DNA from: Echinarachnius parma
Taxonomy: Eukaryota; Echinodermata; Echinoidea; Clypeasteroida; Echinarachniidae
Assembly: GCA_037951105.1 (NCBI GenBank)
Contig: JBAMJV010005497.1
Coordinates: 62,001 to 126,000, forward strand
Direction: 5' to 3'
Length of the DNA stretch: 64,000 nucleotides
Positions 47,047 through 57,586 of this stretch are shown here, in pieces. Numbering within the stretch: position 1 is the stretch's first letter; the number at the start of each line of letters is the position of its first letter. The notes beneath the pieces are model-generated. The model worked only from the letters and a program-made list of their open reading frames with translations, had not been told where the DNA came from and searched no databases. A program made the translations under genes and the position numbers.

Positions 47047-48208
47047 ATGTCTAAGCGTCAAGGTGGTGGAGGCAAGGAGGCCTCCTCCTCCCACATCAAA
47101 CGCCCCTGTGTGCAGGTCCCGCATCCGATCCATGTCTACACGCAGGAGCCCGCACACGGGTACTCCATGAACCAGAATGAGGCGGAACAGGCGGAACGGG
47201 CGGAACGAGCCGAACGAGCTGAACGTGCTGAACGAGCGGAACGAGCTGAACGTGCTGAACGAGCTGAACGTGCAGAGAGGGCGGAAAACAGTACGCCGCA
47301 CAGCAGCAGTGGGTCTATGGACGTACGTCAGTGCAGCCCCGATCAGGTGACGGCATCGCATGGCATGGAGAGACACAGTCTGGAGCGGCAAGGATCGCAT
47401 GGTAATGAAAGACCAGGATCTCGTGGTTTGGAGAGACAAGGGTCTTATGGGATGGAGAGACAGCAGTGTTCGCCCAGACAGAACTCTCCTCCACAGGGCT
47501 CACCCCTCCAGGCATCTCCTCTCCGAGTGTCACCCCCTCTCGTCTCTCCCCCGCAGGCCTCGCCGCCTCGCATGTCGCCATCATCGCATAGTTCGCCGAC
47601 CCTCGTGTCGACTACGCATTCGTCCCCAACGCGCGTGTCCCCGTCTCATATGTCCCCATCGCATATTTCTCCAACGTCACACATATCACCATCTCGCGTA
47701 TCGCCACCTTGCAGTTCACCGTCGCCTGTTTCATCAAACTGTGAAGCGTGTTACTATCATCACCATCACCACCACAACCACCATCACCATCAACAACAAC
47801 AACAACAACAGCATCCGCCACACCACCACCACTACAACTATGTCAGCTACAGTGCTGCATACTCTCCGCCACTGGACTCTAACGTTAACATTAATAACAA
47901 GGAGAGGTGTGACTCGCACCACCACGAGCTGCTGCCCGTGGCCCCAAAAGTGGCGCCCAAGTCTTCCGGTGCAGTCCCACCGCCGCCGCGATCCCACGCT
48001 TCCCTCCCGTCCTGGATCAAGTCGGAGGACAATCGGCCCACGTGGGCCAAGCGCCCCCAGCCGGTCAAGGAGGTCGTGAGTGTGGAGACGACGTGCAAGT
48101 CACGTGGAGAAAAGGAACTACACGAGAATAGTGAGAGGAGTAAGCCGGAGATGGAGGCTGCAAATCCGGTCACAAAATGGCCTAGTGCACCCAAATGGGT
48201 CGAACTGG
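47047..48208 (+). CDS. Main coding exon of an unrecognised low-complexity, probably nuclear or cytoplasmic regulatory protein
   Basis: Encodes 387 residues plus one base of the next codon. Visible parts: a basic N-terminus (MSKRQGGGGK, KRPCVQVPHPIHVY, about residues 1-35); an AEQ-(AER)10-AEN tripeptide array (residues 46-81), probably a charged helix; repeats of about 10 residues around LERQGSHG (about 104-140); a long SP-rich segment with some 20 Ser-Pro pairs (about 139-230), candidate proline-directed kinase sites; a His/Asn/Gln tract (about 237-262); then a less biased, tryptophan-marked end with LPSWIK, RPTWAKRPQP and KWPSAPKWVELE (about 318-388), which looks most likely to be conserved. 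No signal peptide or membrane segment. Start chosen because it is the first ATG after a strong acceptor; exon ends at the donor CTGG|GTGAGTATG. Read-through past the donor would stop at 48259-48261. Family not recognised; function unknown. Confidence 0.85.
47182..47289 (+). repeat. Coding 9-bp repeat (AER array, 12 units)
   Basis: Twelve in-frame units of GC(G/C/T)GAACG(A/T/G) encode AEQ, ten AER and AEN. Synonymous third-base variants alternate, and GCTGAACGTGCTGAACGA-type higher-order units suggest growth by slippage or unequal exchange. Confidence 0.9.
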
Positions 48209-48345
48209 GTGAGTATGTCCGCCAATTTTGTCATTACTTGTTCGAAATTAACGTATTATAGATGATTTGGGTCAGTACTTGTCAGTACTTGTTCGAAATT
48301 AATGTATTGTAGATGATTTGGGTGAGTATGTCAGACTGCAATTTT
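48209..48345 (+). repeat. Three tandem copies of the coding-exon 5' splice region
   Basis: GGGTGAGTATGTC at the real donor (48207) recurs as GGGTCAGTACTTGTC (48269) and exactly as GGGTGAGTATGTC (48320), with TACTTGTTCGAAATTAA and TAGATGATTTGGGT shared between. The downstream donor at 48322 is consensus-quality but lies after an in-frame stop (48259-48261), so its use would end the protein early. Confidence 0.8.
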
Positions 48346-51270
48346 ATTTTGGTAGTTGTTATGGTAGATGATTTAATTTAAATAGTCTTTACATGCAATT
48401 TCTTCATTGACCATGCAACCTGAAGCAAAAAGTTCTTTCAAAGCTCTTTTTCTGATAAATGCATTTACAATTAAATCAATATAGGGACAATTAAAATGTT
48501 AAAATTTATGATTTTACTTGCCCAAACGGGCCAGTACACACAAATGTTAGCGTGGAGGCTTGTGTACATGTACTTCAGCAAGACACATTTTCCTCAGAGC
48601 AACAGATTAAATGCTTTTCTCATGACAGAGTTTTAGATTGTAATGCCATTGACAATATATGTAGCTGTGTAAACAATAGTCAATGGTTCAGTGTTGCAGA
48701 CTCTGAAGCCGATCAGTATCGTTTCTAAGTGGGAGGGGTTAGACTAGTATCCTTGAATTACAGTTGCCCTTATTGAATTTTGCATTACAGATATATTATC
48801 ACTTTATAGAACACTTGTTTTTATCCATATTTTCATCCAATATCCTCCCAGCCATTCGCTACAGGCAACAAAACGGAAGGAAATAGGCCTACATTGTGCG
48901 AGGCTTGATTTAATTTCCTCTGAAAAAAAATCTGCGCCCTGCTCCAGAAACACAGTGCTGGCCTCGTAGAGTGGGCGGAAGTTTGACATCCCGCATAAAC
49001 TGCTGCCATATTGTCACGCGTCTTGTCGCTAGCCCCTCTGCGTAATCAACCAACATATTCCGTGTGGGTCTACTAGACGCCCGCCGCGCATGGCGATATA
49101 TATTCGAAGTGGGACAGTCAATTGAGTGGCTTGAAAGGAAAGGGGGAAAAAAAGGTCGGTCATAATAAAGCAAAGTCAAAGCCTTCTAAAAGTAAAAGAA
49201 ATATAACAGCTGCCCTTTTTGTGCGACAGTGTCCTGGGGTGTTGGCCTTAGTCCTCATTCTTTATGAAGACAGAAATGCACGTAGGAAGTCATCTCGAGG
49301 CTAGGCTGACTTCAAGGCTCCCGGTGTTTTTGCATTCTTGAAAAGGTCTTTTACACTCTTAACAGTACATAGATCTTTAAAGGCTGACCTATTTATGTCC
49401 CCAAAGTTGAGCCTTGCATCAAACCCTTGAGAGGAGAATGCTTTCTTCATTTAGAATGTCACTTTAAATACACTGGACATCAAGCAAAAAACGATTCCAA
49501 AATCCAAAGTACCTGAATTTGGATCTGTTTGATTTGGGTAGACTAGTTGGAAGCATGTAGCTATGTAGAGTTTGTAGAAAGATAACTTCATAAAACTGGT
49601 GAGTATATATACCTTAATCCTAGTCCACTCTTGAAGGCTTACATGGTTTCCTGGATAAAGGTCAGATTTTTAAAACCCATTCCTTTGAGATTCTGAAATA
49701 TCCCCATAAATTTGTACATATAGCCCACCAGGTTTCCGACATGTACAGAGAATCTTCATTCACTAATTAATGCTGATGCTTACTTTAAAAAAGGTCGCTG
49801 CACAAAAAAGATTTGAGACACAATGAACTCAAAATGTGAATGCCCAACTAATGAAGTCCACATGTCTTTCATGATGAGATTTTGTTATTGCTTGTACATC
49901 TGGGAATGGCATGATAGCTCGCACATTGGCGCATAGCATAAGTTGAGTGCAAAAAAGATGTAAAATACAACAATACCTGTCATGTTAACGACCTTTTCTT
50001 GCCACATGAATGAAATGTAGAGTCTGAAACAAATTATACCCTCGTTTATATCCCATACATACATGACAGTACAGTTCATGAACGGTATACATCAGCCATT
50101 TTTTGGGTAAAAGTTTTAACTTTGGCCTTGTGTCCTGTGAAGTGGGCCAAACTTATTTCCTTCGCTGTATGTGACGAGCTTAAAAAAAGGGCTTGTGACT
50201 TGTCGCTTTCATAATGAAATAAAAGGATTTTCATACCTGCTGCTTTTTTCTGACTGTTATTGCACATAGGGATTTGGTATGCATGGCTTGTTACCAATTT
50301 GTTGGTCTACTTTTTAAAATATGATTCCCCGTGGAGTGTTTCGGTGGGAGATTAAGGGCTAAGTGAAACGTCACGTCCTACTTAATAACTAGAGTGCATA
50401 GCCCACATTTGCTGGACCTGGCTTTGATAATCCATTGAGTATCAAACCCCAGATATACTGGGCTAGGTTCTATAAGCATAATTTGTATCATTAAATTCTG
50501 TTGAAGTGAATTTCATTTTTGGTATAATGCATTCTTCGTAGATCCCAGCTAGCTAAAGATATTTTGGGGGTGAGTCTTAAATGGGTTAAACCAATTTAGG
50601 ACGTTTTTATTTATTTGGATCTGGTATAGTGCATTTTCCATTTTCCCAAGCCCAGGTGTAATCAGGAATAATCTAGAATGGGTCAAATAACTTGTTGAGA
50701 AGTGAGCTTGATATAGCATGAGCTAGGGTCTGTGGAAACAGGGAACAAAATTTACATTTATTTTGGGGGGACTACTTTTCAAGCTTGCCTGCATGGAAAT
50801 GGCATTCTTAACCCGTTCAGGACTGGTCCTGAAAATATTCGGGCTTTGGTCTATGGAGAATACATATTGTAGCAAAATCAGTCCGTCCTCAACGGGATAG
50901 TTTTGTCATAACTTGTCATTCTGTTGCCCTAAAAAAAAAGCTAGCTCTATTAGTTGAAATTGATTTCCAACTTGCAATAAAATTCTGTATTAAAAGGACA
51001 GTTGGGTTTTAATAATCATTAAAGGTTTTCTCCCCAAAATACTTAGACTGTGGTCTATGCTATGGAGAATGCATGATATAAACCAAAAGCAAATAATCCT
51101 CAACGGGATAATTACGAAGTAGAGATCAACATTTTATGTATGGAAATGTCTGGTCTAGCTGTACATGTTTTCCAATGCAATATAATAAATCAATTACCGT
51201 GCATCAGCAAAATGCACGTCTGCATTACATCCAAAGAAATCCACACGTACACCGTTCACCATTGTACATT
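48346..51270 (+). other. Intron 2, part, no gene seen
   Basis: Mostly AT-rich. Contains a CpG-richer patch at 48925-49110 (GACATCCCGCATAAACTGCT, CCCGCCGCGCATGGCG), a type B-like unit near 49676-49740, and a cluster of type A units between 50440 and 51110, the best at 50808-50900. Confidence 0.5.
50808..50900 (+). mobile_element. Ultra-short TTAACC element (type A)
   Basis: TTAACCCGTTCAGGACTGG to GTCCGTCCTCAACGGGATAG with GGTCTATGGAGAATACAT inside. Neighbouring related units lie near 50508-50587, 50587-50690 and 51020-51115. Confidence 0.55.
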
Positions 51271-51274
51271 TAAT

Positions 51275-51470
51275 GGTAAATAATGTTTTGTTGCGGTTCA
51301 TTATGAAAATTGGAATTGTCCTGGAGAGGTTAAGACCCAGAACTTATTCCTTCCAAAGAATTCTATCGATTTACACCCACTGTTCACCTTTTGTAAATAA
51401 TGTTTTGTTGCGGTTCATCATGAAAATGGAATTGTCCTGAAGAGGTTAAGACCCAGAACTTATTTCTTTG
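51275..51470 (+). repeat. Two-copy repeat, about 116-bp spacing
   Basis: AATAATGTTTTGTTGCGGTT followed by GAATTGTCCTG(G/A)AGAGG and AGACCCAGAACTTATT appear twice. Confidence 0.85.
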
Positions 51471-51738
51471 AGCAGTTCTCTGGAAATGAATCTAGTGAAT
51501 ACATGTCTACTAGAGCATGTTACATTTATTGACACACATGATCAAAAGCAGTCACGTAATCACGTAATATGTTTCCACATATTTAATAAATACACAAATG
51601 GATTTATCCATGCTTGGACTGTTGCCAAATTCTCCTGGCGTTCCACTGCCAGGTCTAAGTCCAGTTCAAAAAGGGGGCAACATTTCAGTTCCAGAGTTTT
51701 TTTTTCTTTTTCTGATTCAACTATTTTGTATTTCTCAA

Positions 51739-51987
51739 GCATCATCATCATCACCATTATCACCATCATCATCACCATCACCATCACCCTCACCAGGTTT
51801 CAATTTAAGAAATGCCTGGTCTAACAAAATCCCTGATAAGTGAAATATACTTCATAGTAATTGTGATTATATGATAGTGATGATTATGATGACGATGACA
51901 ATGATGTCAATGATGACAATGATGACGATGACAATTATGTCAATGATGACAATGATGACGATGACGATGATGACAATGATGATAATG
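51739..51987. repeat. CAT/CAC microsatellite facing a GATGACAAT minisatellite
   Basis: 51739-51797 is (CAT/CAC)n; 51877-51987 is an array of GATGACAATGATGACGATG-type units. The two are partly complementary and could pair. Confidence 0.85.
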
Positions 51988-52032
51988 GTTTCACGTACCA
52001 AGTAATTTTGTGTCAAAATGACATGTACATTT

Positions 52033-52465
52033 GTGACCTTACACCACAAAACGACCGTTATGCCGCCGTGGTAGTTTGTCTGTTATTAGCTGATATAGCC
52101 AAATTTTGTTCAAAATATGAAATTCAGGATTTTGGTATTTCCTGAATGAGGGTATCATAATCTACCTTTTGTGAAATTTTGAGCGTCAGAAATCATGTTT
52201 AAATATAATTTTTAATCAAATAAATATGATCAGATTACAGTGCTTGAATGGACGCCGATCTTTGAAAAATCCCGTTTTCTCCCTAACTTTAAAACTGATT
52301 CAGCCATGTTCCAAATCTTGGCTGCTCATTTTGAGATGGTTCGCTTTGTCCAAATATGACAAAATATATACCATTTTAAAGGTATTGACTTCTACTTTAC
52401 TGTCATGTAAAAATTAGCACAATCATTTTCCCCGACTTATTGGTCGTTTTGTGGTGTGAGGTCAC
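52033..52465. mobile_element. Non-autonomous DNA transposon, 4-bp target duplication (copy 2)
   Basis: Ends GTGACCTTACACCACAAAAC and GTTTTGTGGTGTGAGGTCAC; ATTT at 52029-52032 and 52466-52469. Homologous along its length to 20-518 but lacking the 80-bp insertion found there, so it supplies the empty-site comparison. Confidence 0.8.
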
Positions 52466-52469
52466 ATTT

Positions 52470-53120
52470 GTACTTTGTACATTATCTGGGTACAATATTT
52501 CACGCTTGAAATGATAACCTTCAAATTCTATGTGAATCTAAATTATACGTTTCTTTGGTTTACCAAGTAGAATCTGGAAAATTAAAAGAACGAAGGAGGG
52601 GTACCATCAATGCAACACCACAAGGGTAAATTTTCAGCATGACGGGATTCCATTATTAGGGTGTTAAATGGACTTTCTTTGCGCCGCCGTGACCTGACCC
52701 AGATATAAATGAAGGTTCTATTTGTCGTCTGCTCATTCTTATTATTCTTGCACAGCGGGGAAAGAAAGAATGGAGCAGGAGAGAAGTTCCTTTCTATAAA
52801 AAGGTGCGAAAAAGATAAACAAGGAAGGGCCGAGAAGAGCGTATGAAGTGGAAAGATTGGGGACAGCCAAGTGTGAGACAACATTGAAATGTGTTTTCAT
52901 TTTGGCAGAGAGAAATGGGAGACCATATAAATTGATTTGTGATTTTTGTCTAGATATAAAAGTGAGAAGGAAAACAGTATTAAGAGAGAGAGAGAGGGAG
53001 AGTGAGGGGGAGGGGGAGATCGAGGGAATGGTAGAGAGAATTCATGATGTTCCCTTCTATTATTGTTATGAAAGTTGAGAAAAAAAGTAATACAAACACT
53101 AAACGATAACTAGAGAATTG
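52470..53120. other. Intron 2, part, no gene seen
   Basis: Unique sequence with a GA-rich stretch at 52985-53040. TTTGCGCCGCCGTGACCTGA near 52680 is GC-rich and might be regulatory. Confidence 0.35.
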
Positions 53121-53200
53121 TTAACCCCTTCATAACTGCTTGAATTCTGATGTATCACATTCCCACGAATGTGCGGACCAGTCCTGCATGGATGGGTTAA
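53121..53200 (+). mobile_element. Ultra-short TTAACC element (type A)
   Basis: TTAACCCCTTCATAACTGC to CCTGCATGGATGGGTTAA; 80 bp with TTAA at each edge. Confidence 0.55.
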
Positions 53201-53424
53201 GAATATGAGGTACCACATACATGACCCAGAGGGAGTGAAGTGTAAAGATGGAAGAGCCTCAAATATAGCGCCCCGTTTTATAATGAGCACATTTTATGAG
53301 ATTATGTTCAATCTGGAGTTGCACTTAACCTCTTTTCTCGGCTAATATCGGCACATTTAAAAGCGTGAGTGCATGTTCAAAGCGAGAAGTAGCAAGAAAA
53401 TGTTGAGAGATAGTTACAAATGTA

Positions 53425-53565
53425 ATAGCGAGGCTGCCCTGCTTCTTATCTCATTTAAACTCGTACATGCACATGTAACGAGGCAGCCTACCTTGCTTTT
53501 ATATCTTGTTTGAACGCGTACTTGTACGTGTACAGCGAGGCAGCCTTGCTTTTTATCTCGATTTC
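53425..53565 (+). repeat. Three-copy repeat of about 55-60 bp
   Basis: GCGAGGCTGCCCTGCTTCTT, ACGAGGCAGCCTACCTTGCT and GCGAGGCAGCCTTGCTTTTT start successive units, each with TACATG/TACGTG words. Confidence 0.75.
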
Positions 53566-53740
53566 AGACACGCATGGAAATAAAAGACCGCCTGACCTGG
53601 ATCGTTGCCTATTTATGGAGGATGAAAGACCCACATTTTCTGTACCATGACACAAATACCATGACTGTTACGGCTGGGTAATTAAATTTTAACTGATGAG
53701 TCTGAAATGAAAATGGGTCTGTCTCGTTTGTACGAAGTGG
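53566..53740. promoter_or_regulatory. Candidate noncoding regulatory patch
   Basis: Non-repetitive, with CCGCCTGACCTGGATCGTTG, CACATTTTCTGTACCATGAC and GGGTAATTAAATTTTAACTG. Composition-based inference. Confidence 0.25.
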
Positions 53741-54419
53741 GAACATGACTGTAAAAAAAAAAAAAAAAAGACACATTATGGAAATTGCAACAATTGAAAG
53801 AAGAAAAAAACTAATTAAATTTAATAATGGGCACGCTATTCATTGAAAACACAATACATATTGTATGCATGTATCTCATGTAATGGTATTCCTTTACCAG
53901 AAGGAAAGTTTGGAAGGTAATGCAACTGGTGCACTATGATTAAATTTCTTACTTTATTGAGATAGTACTTATTAAATTTCATATTTTATTGGAACAGTAT
54001 CCTTCAGTAGAATGTAGGTCATAATGATAATGGTTCAGTTGTTTTCAATTTCCATTTCATTTTTAAAGTCAGCTTAATTTGTATACATGTAAAATTATTT
54101 TTTGAAACTAGGACTTCTTTCAAAAAGACATTTTTTTCTTCATATCTTCAGCTTCAAAAGATCTTTCTTATGTTTTATATTTGAACATTTGTGGGCAGAT
54201 CCCAAATGTTTAGTTTTCATACATGGCATGAAATTTAGGAGGATTATTTAAAAATTCATTTATGAAGTAAAAATGGAGACAAGTGAGGTCAGTAAACATA
54301 AAACTGCATCAAACTTTTAGCAGTGTCGCATTTGACAGAGACAAAGGCACCATTCAGTAATCTCATTCCAGTCACTTTTTAAGCAAACTTTTAATCCAAT
54401 ATTTCAATTTTAAAAAAAA
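53741..54419. other. Intron 2, AT-rich, no gene seen
   Basis: Contains a poly-A run (53752-53769) and T-runs. Nothing else recognised. Confidence 0.4.
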
Positions 54420-54930
54420 GGTCTTTTGAAAGGTCTAGCAAAGTTAATTTCAAGTCGTGTCGTGACGTGGGGTCATCCAACATTCTTCGCGCCCTGCGGC
54501 ATTGCTCTCACATCGCGAGCCGATGAAAACGGGTACCGCAGACTCTCGGGGCTAAATTCCCGCAAAGCACTAATTGGACTAGCTTCCCTAATTCCAGACT
54601 GCATGAAGCAGCATTGTTTTTTTCTCACTATCTGACTCAGGGCTTCACTTGAACTCGCTTTTTCATGCAGCGACTGTTTTAGTGGCAGTGGATCCACCCC
54701 GGCCATACATTAGGTTAAATCACTTAAACCCGGATCATAATTTCTCACAGAAAGGGTGCCAACAGATCAGATTTAACCCTGATTCCAGCCGCAATAATCG
54801 CATTATGCTCTCATCCCCCGGAATGATTGTCTTTATTGCTGCGTCAGTAATCACGATTCATGTATGAAAATGCAGCTTAGCAATAATGAGATTTAAAAAC
54901 ACCCTGGAAGTTCTTCCGGCAAAGGACTGT
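54420..54930. promoter_or_regulatory. Strongest candidate conserved noncoding element
   Basis: About 500 bp of non-repetitive, GC-richer sequence embedded in AT-rich intron, 1.1 kb upstream of the small exon. It holds many homeodomain-like or bZIP-like words: CACTAATTGGACTAGC, CCCTAATTCCAGACTGC, AATAATCGCATTATGC, GTCAGTAATCACGATTCATG, TCGTGACGTGGGGTC. Short open frames on both strands overlap, none protein-like. A C-run closes it at 54939-54949. Function is inferred. Confidence 0.4.
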
Positions 54931-55495
54931 TAACTCACCCCCCCCCCCCTTCTCCTGATTATGCAGTTACAAACACACCCTCGCACGCATGAGTGTTGTT
55001 TTTGTTTATAATGTCCACATGCTTGACATGTTTTCATTGTTTTTAGTTATTATCATGATTAGATTAAAGAGATAACGAGAGATGGGCTAAAAGAGGAGAT
55101 GGGGGAGAGAACATAATTAATGAAAGATATCTTTAGGCCTTTTTCCTGAGTGGTACAGTTAGTTTTCTTTTATCTTTTGTTGTTTATTTTTCATTGGAAT
55201 GAGTTTGAAAAAGGTTGTCACTTTGGTTCATGGTATGATCAGGAATGAGCTGTAAATGATTTAAGAATTTTGTTTTTTTTATTATCGTGGTGTTATTATG
55301 ATGGTCTGCAGAAATTAAATTTTAAGCTGCTCAAACGTAATGAGACCGTATACCAATATATAGTATAACCTTTTTTATAAAGAGAAAGGTCGAGGATATC
55401 TTGGTTTGGGCCTATCGAATGGTGTGATCAGTAAACTGCTCAAATGTAATATGATTATGCCTCTTCCTTTTGAAAATCATGGACATTAAATCCGT

Positions 55496-55579
55496 TCAGG
55501 ACGGATCGATTTTGCTACAACATGTATTCTCCGTAGACCCAAGCCCGAATATTTTTGGGACCAGTCCTGAACTGGTTAA
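55496..55579 (+). mobile_element. Ultra-short TTAA element (type A)
   Basis: TTAAATCCGTTCAGGACGG to CCTGAACTGGTTAA, 84 bp, with CCGTAGACCCAAGCCCGAAT centrally. Confidence 0.6.
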
Positions 55580-55674
55580 TTATTCATCCATTCTTATGTA
55601 TAGATAAAGGCTGATGACAGTTTATTTTGTATTTAATCTGCATTCTCATCTTTTTTGTTTGTATATATCTTTAG

Positions 55675-55790
55675 AACATGGTTGCAAGGACATCACACCT
55701 GCATGGTAGGGCCAGTATAAAGCTGGCTGCCCAAGACCCTCCTCCCTGGTCGTTGCATTTAGCGTCAAGTTCAAAGAACAGATAATATTT
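55675..55790 (+). pseudogene. Degenerate copy 1 of the small coding exon
   Basis: It follows TATATATCTTTAG and aligns to the intact exon at 56061 (AACATGGTTGCAAGGACATC versus AACAAGTTTGCAAGGCCATA). In the inherited frame it hits TAG within twelve codons and has no donor at the expected end, so it cannot serve as a coding exon. Confidence 0.7.
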
Positions 55791-55890
55791 GAGGATAATC
55801 AGTATATCAATAGTATCAGTCTATTAATTTCAATCAAAATCAGTGGAATTATCAGTGAAATTATTTCTTGTTCTTTTTCTTTCTGTTCCG

Positions 55891-55995
55891 AACAAGTTTA
55901 TAATGCAATCACGTCAGGGTATGATAGGGCCAGTAAACTGCTCAACCACAGATCACCCTCTCTGGATGCTCAAAGAAAGGAACATCATTGAAGAT
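55891..55995 (+). pseudogene. Degenerate copy 2 of the small coding exon
   Basis: Retains DRASKLLNHRSPSLDA with almost no nucleotide change relative to the intact exon, but the acceptor CAG is CCG here, about ten bases (GCATTGGGCT) after GATGCT are missing, which shifts the frame to a TGA, and the donor is lost. It is a recent but dead duplicate. Confidence 0.8.
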
Positions 55996-56060
55996 AATCA
56001 ATATGACATGGAATTGACTTATCAATAACATTATTTTTCATTCTTTTTTTTCCTCTTCAG

Positions 56061-56179
56061 AACAAGTTTGCAAGGCCATAACATCTGGACACGATAGGGC
56101 TAGTAAACTGCTCAACCACAGGTCACCGTCTCTGGATGCTGCATTGGGCTCAAAGAAAGGAACACCAGACTTCCAAATG
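56061..56179 (+). CDS. Second coding exon of the gene
   Basis: Bounded by the acceptor TCCTCTTCAG (ending 56060) and the donor AAATG|GTGAGTTTC (intron from 56180). The 47047 exon ends with the first base of a codon; this exon supplies two bases to complete Glu and then 39 full codons: QVCKAITSGHDRASKLLN, then HRSPSLDAALGSKKGTPDFQ and M. The matching phase, open frame and two flanking degenerate copies support it. RSPSLD resembles a basophilic kinase or 14-3-3-type site. No stop is present, so the gene continues downstream. Family not recognised. Confidence 0.75.
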
Positions 56180-56352
56180 GTGAGTTTCAAAATCATTTTT
56201 TAATTACTTTGTTAAACGAGTCTAGTGGATGTTGAATGTTGTGCGTGTGTGATTCTATATAATTTATGCTTGTATTTGAATGTTTTTTTTTTAAATCTGA
56301 ATGGATGCTTCATTAGCCTCAAAGATCTGTTGTGTGTGTTATCATTATCTAT

Positions 56353-56786
56353 AACCCCTTTTTAATTGAGGAAAATAGTCGCGGTAACGTCCTGACAACA
56401 GCGCGGTAGGATTCGACCTAGTCGGGCTAGGGTAATAGCGCGGTAACGTCCAGACGTTACCAGGATGTTAAGCTGATAAACATTGTATTAAAAAACGCGC
56501 AGAATGTTACCCGGGTAGAGGACGTCATGGCCGTACAAAATGTAAAAAATTTCCCGCTAACGTATACCGGCGCGCGCCGATTAGCACATCACGCCAGCTG
56601 GTCGCATGATGAGAGAGGTGCGGTTGCTATAGTAACCTACCCGTGTGACTCAGAGAAACACTTTTGATTAAAACGTTGCACAACCTATCGCGGCGTATTT
56701 TATGACCCTTTTACGACCCGACCTCCACGAAATCCTACTCGGGTAAAAGCGAGGTAGAAAACAAGTTCTCCAATTAAAAAGGGGTT
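56353..56786. mobile_element. MITE with AACCCCTTTTTAATTG ends
   Basis: Ends AACCCCTTTTTAATTGAGGA and CTCCAATTAAAAAGGGGTT are inverted repeats of about 20 bp, flanked by TAT on both sides. CpG-rich interior (GCGCGCCGATT, TCGCGGCGTATT) unlike its AT-rich surroundings. Complete counterpart of 7523-7850. Confidence 0.75.
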
Positions 56787-57586
56787 TATGTTTGTATCTG
56801 AATGATTCTGTTTTACCTTTTATATCTGTATGTGTCTCAAGCCCCACGATGTGTGGGAATGGTGAAGTCTGGGTAGACTGGATCTATATCACAATAATTG
56901 TAGATAATTTTCATGCATTAAGTAAGTCTACTCCCATGTAGTCTGCTAGCAAAATATGACATTTAGAGACTTGTAATTTGGTTTACGGAATATGGTTAAG
57001 GGTAAAGGTTGAGGATAAAATTACAAGGTAGTTCATGGAGTTAGGGAAATTGAAGTTTCAGCCATCTTGTACAGAAGTAGATAAAATGGGTATAGACCAA
57101 GTGACAATGAACCGAATGTATAATAAAAATGGAAATGGTAAAAGAGTTTATAATTAGAAAAAAAAATGGGTAGAGCAGTCATCACATTTACTCTATTTAA
57201 TTCTATTGCATGACGAAACATTTAATAAAGAAATATAGGTCTATTATTCATTACTTGGAATCATTTACATCCAGAGGCTCTGATTTTAAATTCTGATGCG
57301 ATTGACTCATACTTCAAACATGAGAAATCTAATTTAAAGTATTTTGATTCATGGAAAATTCAACCACAAATGGGACATGCATTAGAGAAAGAGAAAGTAT
57401 GTGTATTTTTCGCGGAATGACCAGATGAAAGGAGCAAATTTGATTAGATAAACTAGTTGCCAGTCATAGAAGAATGGCATATTATATCCTTCCCCTTCAT
57501 AGATCCCTGCCCCTCCCCCAATTATTAATCCTTTGTTCATTCTCGCCCTCCCCCTTCCATTTACTCCTCCAAGATGATGTGATTGA

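Noticed and set aside
47360-48079. 239-codon frame overlapping the main exon
   Set aside because: Alternative frame of the same repetitive GC-rich exon; Arg/Thr/His-rich by-product of SP and His codons, with no acceptor of its own.
55891-55995. Alternative (mutually exclusive) exon
   Set aside because: The acceptor is CCG, there is a frame-shifting deletion and no donor, so it is called a degenerate copy.
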